Assembly (NCBI GenBank): GCA_900538575.1
Contig: UPZA01000009.1
Span: forward strand, 34,246-98,245
DNA: 64,000 nucleotides
Reading direction: 5' to 3'
Source of the DNA: an uncultured Ruminococcus sp.
GTDB lineage: Bacteria; Bacillota; Clostridia; Oscillospirales; Ruminococcaceae
The position numbers and the translations under genes were made by a program. Position 1 is the first letter of the stretch; each line of letters opens with the position of its first letter. Under the pieces are notes generated by a model, which did not search any database, was not told the origin of the DNA, and was given only the letters and a program-made list of their open reading frames with translations. Below, piece by piece: positions 60,728-64,000 of this stretch.

Positions 60728-62257
60728 TCATTGTTGCTTTACAGGTATTTCCGATGAATCAATTTCAAATCCGTTACCTGTAATTTTATGTATAACATTT
60801 TGTATAAAAATATATAATAAACCTGCTGCTATTGTAAATACTACCGGTTCTATCGCTATATTTAGCCTTTCAAAATGAACTGGTTTTTCTAATAATGAAA
60901 CCGTTTGCATAGAACAAACCGCCGATATTAAAGGAATTATTATATTATCTGAAAAGCTGAACTTTATTCCGGTTATACTTATTATTTTTAATATTCTCGA
61001 AGTATTGCATATTATATTACTTGCAAGGTATGATATTACAATTCCATAAAATCCAAGAAGAGGTACGCATATTAAAAGAACAGATATTCTTATTGTGTAT
61101 TCAACAAGATAATTAAGTGATGAAAAACTATGCCTCCCCATACCTTTTAAAATTCCTTCAAGAATTATTTCAAGATATATAAAAGGAACGGCCGGAGCCA
61201 GTATTCTTATAATTCTACCCGCAAATTCTTCACCGCTCATCAGCAAACCTATTTCTCTGCCATAATAAAGAAAGACTGCTGCTGCGAATATTGAAAAACT
61301 GAACGTCTGACGGAGTACTTTATTTGTCAGTCGAACGGTTTTTTGGGTATTAGACGCTCCCCTTTCCCTCGATAACTCGGGTATTAAAATAGCCGACAAA
61401 CTGCATAATATACCTGACGGAAAAAACAACGCAGGTATAATTATTGCTTCAAATATACCGAACTGACTTAACGCCTGTTCGGTTGAATTGCCGTATTGCT
61501 TGAGCGTAAGCGGAACAAGAGCGTCATTTACACTGCTTAAAACCGATGTGACAATACTGTTTAGCATTATCGGAATTGAAGTAAGAACAAAACATTTAAA
61601 TCCTATGGAAGATTTTGAATTGTATTTCTTTCTGAATTTCATATGATATATTGTTAAATATAATAATCCGGCTACCTGTCCTGCCAGCATACTTACGGCA
61701 AAAGCCGTAAATACGCTTATTTTTCCGCTGTATACATAAAATTCAGCAAACATTGCAAACATTCCGGATTTTACAAGAAATTCAACGCCTGAACTTACGG
61801 CTCCCGCGCTTACGTTCCTGTATGCGCTGAAATATCCCCTTAGGCAGCAGCTAATTGTATTGATCGGAAAAATAAAAGTCATCATTCGTATCGGTAATTC
61901 AAGTTCCGGAGTCTTAAGTATTTCACCGGCAACTGAACCTGAAAATATAAACATTCCTCCTGAAACTATTATACAAAGCGGGAGAGAATATAAAAGCGCA
62001 TATCTGTAAATTCTATTTGGATTTCCGTTTTGTTTTCCGATTTCCTCGGAAATTAAACGGCTGGAGCAAAGATAAACATTACCGCTTGAAATTATAGCTG
62101 TAAAGCAAAAAAAGGTACCCATCAGCGAGATTGCTCCTACGGCCGCTGATCCTAGCTTTCTGGTTATAAATACGTTAAGCATAAGCGCAAGTCCCTGCAT
62201 TGCAAAATCTACCGCCGTCAGGAAAATAGTATCTTTTACAATTTTATTCCTGTTCAT
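60728..62257 (-). CDS. SpoVB/MATE-type lipid flippase-like membrane protein
   Basis: A 509-residue protein with 12-14 membrane segments of the polysaccharide-export/MurJ superfamily (MOP). The N-terminus VKDTIFLTAVDFAMQGLALMLNVFITRKLGSAAVGAISLMGTFF is typical, as is the later FFPSGILCSLSAILIPELSRERG. SpoVB acts in spore-cortex precursor transport; others in this group move undecaprenyl-linked sugars. I cannot choose between SpoVB and a general flippase from sequence alone. AGGAGG precedes the ATG. Its stop codon is two bases from the convergent ComFB gene stop. Confidence 0.85.
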   Translation of the reverse strand: MNRNKIVKDTIFLTAVDFAMQGLALMLNVFITRKLGSAAVGAISLMGTFFCFTAIISSGNVYLCSSRLISEEIGKQNGNPNRIYRYALLYSLPLCIIVSGGMFIFSGSVAGEILKTPELELPIRMMTFIFPINTISCCLRGYFSAYRNVSAGAVSSGVEFLVKSGMFAMFAEFYVYSGKISVFTAFAVSMLAGQVAGLLYLTIYHMKFRKKYNSKSSIGFKCFVLTSIPIMLNSIVTSVLSSVNDALVPLTLKQYGNSTEQALSQFGIFEAIIIPALFFPSGILCSLSAILIPELSRERGASNTQKTVRLTNKVLRQTFSFSIFAAAVFLYYGREIGLLMSGEEFAGRIIRILAPAVPFIYLEIILEGILKGMGRHSFSSLNYLVEYTIRISVLLICVPLLGFYGIVISYLASNIICNTSRILKIISITGIKFSFSDNIIIPLISAVCSMQTVSLLEKPVHFERLNIAIEPVVFTIAAGLLYIFIQNVIHKITGNGFEIDSSEIPVKQQ

Positions 62258-62338
62258 TTGGTTCCTCCTGTTTATATTTTATATTTGTCTTTTTACATTT
62301 TATTAATTCATAATAAAAAATATGTTATTTTGTCCGCC

Positions 62339-62367
62339 TTGACAATATAAACGTCAGATGCTATAAT
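62339..62367 (+). promoter_or_regulatory. Consensus SigA promoter of the DUF1015 gene
   Basis: TTGACA (62339-62344), 17 bases, TATAAT (62362-62367), 33 bases before the ATG. Confidence 0.9.
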
Positions 62368-62399
62368 TATATTCAATATTTATATGGAGTGTTTTAATT

Positions 62400-63662
62400 A
62401 TGCCTACAGCTTTTAAACCGGCAGATATCCTTATACCTAAAAATACAGATATGAAAAAATGGTCAGTTATAGCGTGTGATCAATATACAAGCGAACCGGA
62501 ATATTGGAATAAGCTTTATGAACTAATTGGAGATTCAAAGTCCGCGCTTAATCTTGTACTTCCGGAAGTTTATCTTGAATCTCCTGACATTGATAAAAGA
62601 ATAGAAGAAATTCATAAAACAATGAATGAATATTTAGAATCCGATGTATTTGAGGAATTAAAGGATTCCATGATTTATGTGGAGAGAACACAAAGCAACG
62701 GAAAAATCAGACGCGGAGTTATTGGAATGATTGATCTTGAGGAATATGACTATTCTAAAAACAGCCAATCTGAGATCAGAGCGACTGAGGCAACTGTGAT
62801 TGAAAGGATTCCACCAAGGATCAGGGTTCGTGAAGGCGCTTCGTTGGAATTACCGCACATAATGATTCTTATAGACGACGAAAATAAATCCATTGTTGAA
62901 AATCTTTCTTATTTGAAAAAGAATATGCGTCTTATTTATGATTTTGATCTTTATGGCGGAAGCGGTCATATTAATGGATATTTAATGAACGGCAAAATGA
63001 TAAATAATTTTCAGAACGGTCTTGAAAATCTGGGAAACAAAGAAAAATTTAAAGAAAAATACGGAAGCGGTAACGTACTTTTATATGCAATGGGCGATGG
63101 AAATCATTCATTGGCAACCGCTAAAACTTATTATGAAAATCTTAAAAAAAGTCATCCCGAAATTGATTTTAGCAATCATCCTTCCCGATACGCGCTTTGT
63201 GAAATCGTAAATCTTCATAGCAGCGCACTTGAATTTGAAGCCATTCATCGTTTAGTTTATAATACAGACGTATCAAATTTGATTTCTTCTATGAACAAAG
63301 CTTTAGGATTATCTAATAAAGAAAAATCAGATCAATGCTTTAGTTATTTTAATGGAATCTCAGAGCATACGGTTTATATTCATAAAAAAACATCTAACCT
63401 AACCGTAGGAAGTCTGCAAAATTTTTTAGATTCTTATTTGAAAAGTAATAATGGGAAGTTAGATTATATTCATGGAAAAGATACAATAAAAAGCCTGACT
63501 TCTAAAAAGAAAGACGCTATAGGTTTTATACTTCCTGATATGAAAAAATCAGATTTATTTCCAACAGTTATAAAAGACGGCTCCCTTCCAAGAAAAACTT
63601 TTTCTATGGGACGCGCAGAAGATAAACGTTTTTATATTGAATGTAGGAAAATTATTTTTTAA
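62400..63662 (+). CDS. DUF1015 family protein
   Basis: A 420-residue cytosolic protein of the DUF1015 family. Recognisable parts are the N-terminal FKPADILIPKN...WSVIACDQYTSEPEYW, the central YAMGDGNHSLATAK with its conserved Asp/His, and the C-terminal IHGKDTIKSL. The function is unknown; relatives sit near serine or energy metabolism genes. RBS is weak (ATGGAGTG about 12 bases upstream). It is a single gene with its own promoter, followed by two tRNA genes. Confidence 0.87.
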   Translation: MPTAFKPADILIPKNTDMKKWSVIACDQYTSEPEYWNKLYELIGDSKSALNLVLPEVYLESPDIDKRIEEIHKTMNEYLESDVFEELKDSMIYVERTQSNGKIRRGVIGMIDLEEYDYSKNSQSEIRATEATVIERIPPRIRVREGASLELPHIMILIDDENKSIVENLSYLKKNMRLIYDFDLYGGSGHINGYLMNGKMINNFQNGLENLGNKEKFKEKYGSGNVLLYAMGDGNHSLATAKTYYENLKKSHPEIDFSNHPSRYALCEIVNLHSSALEFEAIHRLVYNTDVSNLISSMNKALGLSNKEKSDQCFSYFNGISEHTVYIHKKTSNLTVGSLQNFLDSYLKSNNGKLDYIHGKDTIKSLTSKKKDAIGFILPDMKKSDLFPTVIKDGSLPRKTFSMGRAEDKRFYIECRKIIF

Positions 63663-63684
63663 AATTTTAATATATAAAAATGTA

Positions 63685-63713
63685 TTGATTTTTATCTAAA
63701 TGTATGTTATAAT
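63685..63713 (+). promoter_or_regulatory. SigA promoter of tRNA-Gln
   Basis: TTGATT (63685-63690), 17 bases, TATAAT (63708-63713) with extended TG, 17 bases before the tRNA. Confidence 0.8.
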
Positions 63714-63730
63714 TATGTGGTTGTGGATTA

Positions 63731-63806
63731 TGGGATATAGCCAAGTGGTAAGGCAGCGGACTTTGACTCCGTCATTCCGGTGGTTCGAATCCACCTATCC
63801 CAACCA
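63731..63806 (+). tRNA. tRNA-Gln (UUG)
   Basis: A full cloverleaf: acceptor TGGGATA / TATCCCA, D arm, anticodon stem GCGGA / TCCGT with loop CTTTGAC (anticodon TTG at 63763-63765, reading CAA), T arm GGTGG-TTCGAAT-CCACC, discriminator A. CCA is encoded (63804-63806). The weak U1-A72 pair is typical of tRNA-Gln. Confidence 0.97.
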
Positions 63807-63874
63807 AAATGTAAATTGTATTTATATTTTTATCCTCCTCTTTCTATTTTTTTACATTTTCCGCAGTTTAGGTA

Positions 63875-63903
63875 TTGACTTTTTCTGCGGAATAATGTAT
63901 AAT
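63875..63903 (+). promoter_or_regulatory. SigA promoter of tRNA-Thr
   Basis: TTGACT (63875-63880), 17 bases, TATAAT (63898-63903), 21 bases before the tRNA. A possible weak terminator of the first tRNA (AAAATGTAAA / TTTACATTTT, 63806-63860) precedes it, so the two tRNAs are probably separate units. Confidence 0.82.
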
Positions 63904-63924
63904 GTATTAGGTTTTTATATTATT

Positions 63925-64000
63925 GCTGCTATGGCTCAGTAGGCAGAGCACGTCCTTGGTAAGGACGAGGTCACCAGTTCGAATCTGGTTAGCAGCTCCA
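63925..64000 (+). tRNA. tRNA-Thr (GGU)
   Basis: Acceptor GCTGCTA / TAGCAGC, anticodon stem CGTCC / GGACG with loop TTGGTAA (anticodon GGT, reading ACC/ACU), T arm with GTTCGAATC, discriminator T and encoded CCA ending exactly at the last base of the window. Confidence 0.97.

Overview
The window reads as chromosomal core from a low-GC, Gram-positive member of the Clostridia. Evidence: purine-rich Shine-Dalgarno sites (AGGAGG type) before nearly every gene, many TTGACA-N17-TATAAT promoters, HPr kinase, WhiA, RapZ, a SpoIIM-like and a SpoVB-like protein, a tetrahydrofolate riboswitch and a FliW/CsrA pair. The cell should be flagellated and carry type IV pili. I see no insertion sequence, prophage, CRISPR array or rRNA operon.

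Layout. 1-7408: end of an unknown gene, prepilin peptidase, the PilB and PilT motor ATPases, two type IV pilins, a zinc-ribbon membrane protein, a GNAT acetyltransferase and a small zinc-ribbon protein. 7434-10286: valS behind a leader that looks like a trp-type, valine-codon attenuator. 10368-16714: a divergent ParE/ParC-like type II topoisomerase pair and a Na/phosphate cotransporter with PhoU domains. 16731-21977: an RHH-type protein with clpB, and ppa with prs. 22101-26815: a MoxR / DUF58 / transglutaminase operon. 26822-31563: a P-loop ATPase, a GNAT, PduL-type phosphotransacylase, a small unknown protein, a Xer-type recombinase and a thioredoxin reductase.

31641-38701: pnp and rpsO, a proC / SpoIIM-like / DUF624 run, folT under a THF riboswitch, and pfkA. 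38747-46784: dnaE, whiA, rapZ, murB, a PHP phosphatase and hprK in one long minus-strand operon; yvcK, normally between rapZ and whiA, is missing. 46822-50259: hemW, a zinc-ribbon protein, lepA and an unannotated 45-residue ORF. 50285-59168: late flagellar genes flgM-flgN-flgK-flgL-yviE-fliW-csrA and fliD-fliS, with sigma-D-like promoters. 59212-64000: a ParA / ComFB-domain pair, a SpoVB-like flippase, a DUF1015 protein, tRNA-Gln(UUG) and tRNA-Thr(GGU).

The most interesting signals are (i) the valS leader: promoter, 17-residue Val-rich leader peptide, and three mutually exclusive pairings ending in a terminator, where Firmicutes usually use a T-box; (ii) an exact TAAA-N15-GCCGATAT sigma-D promoter before an unknown gene that converges on csrA; (iii) a ParA partnered with a histone-H1-like/ComFB fusion; and (iv) an RHH protein in front of clpB. 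All calls come from reading the sequence; no database search was run.
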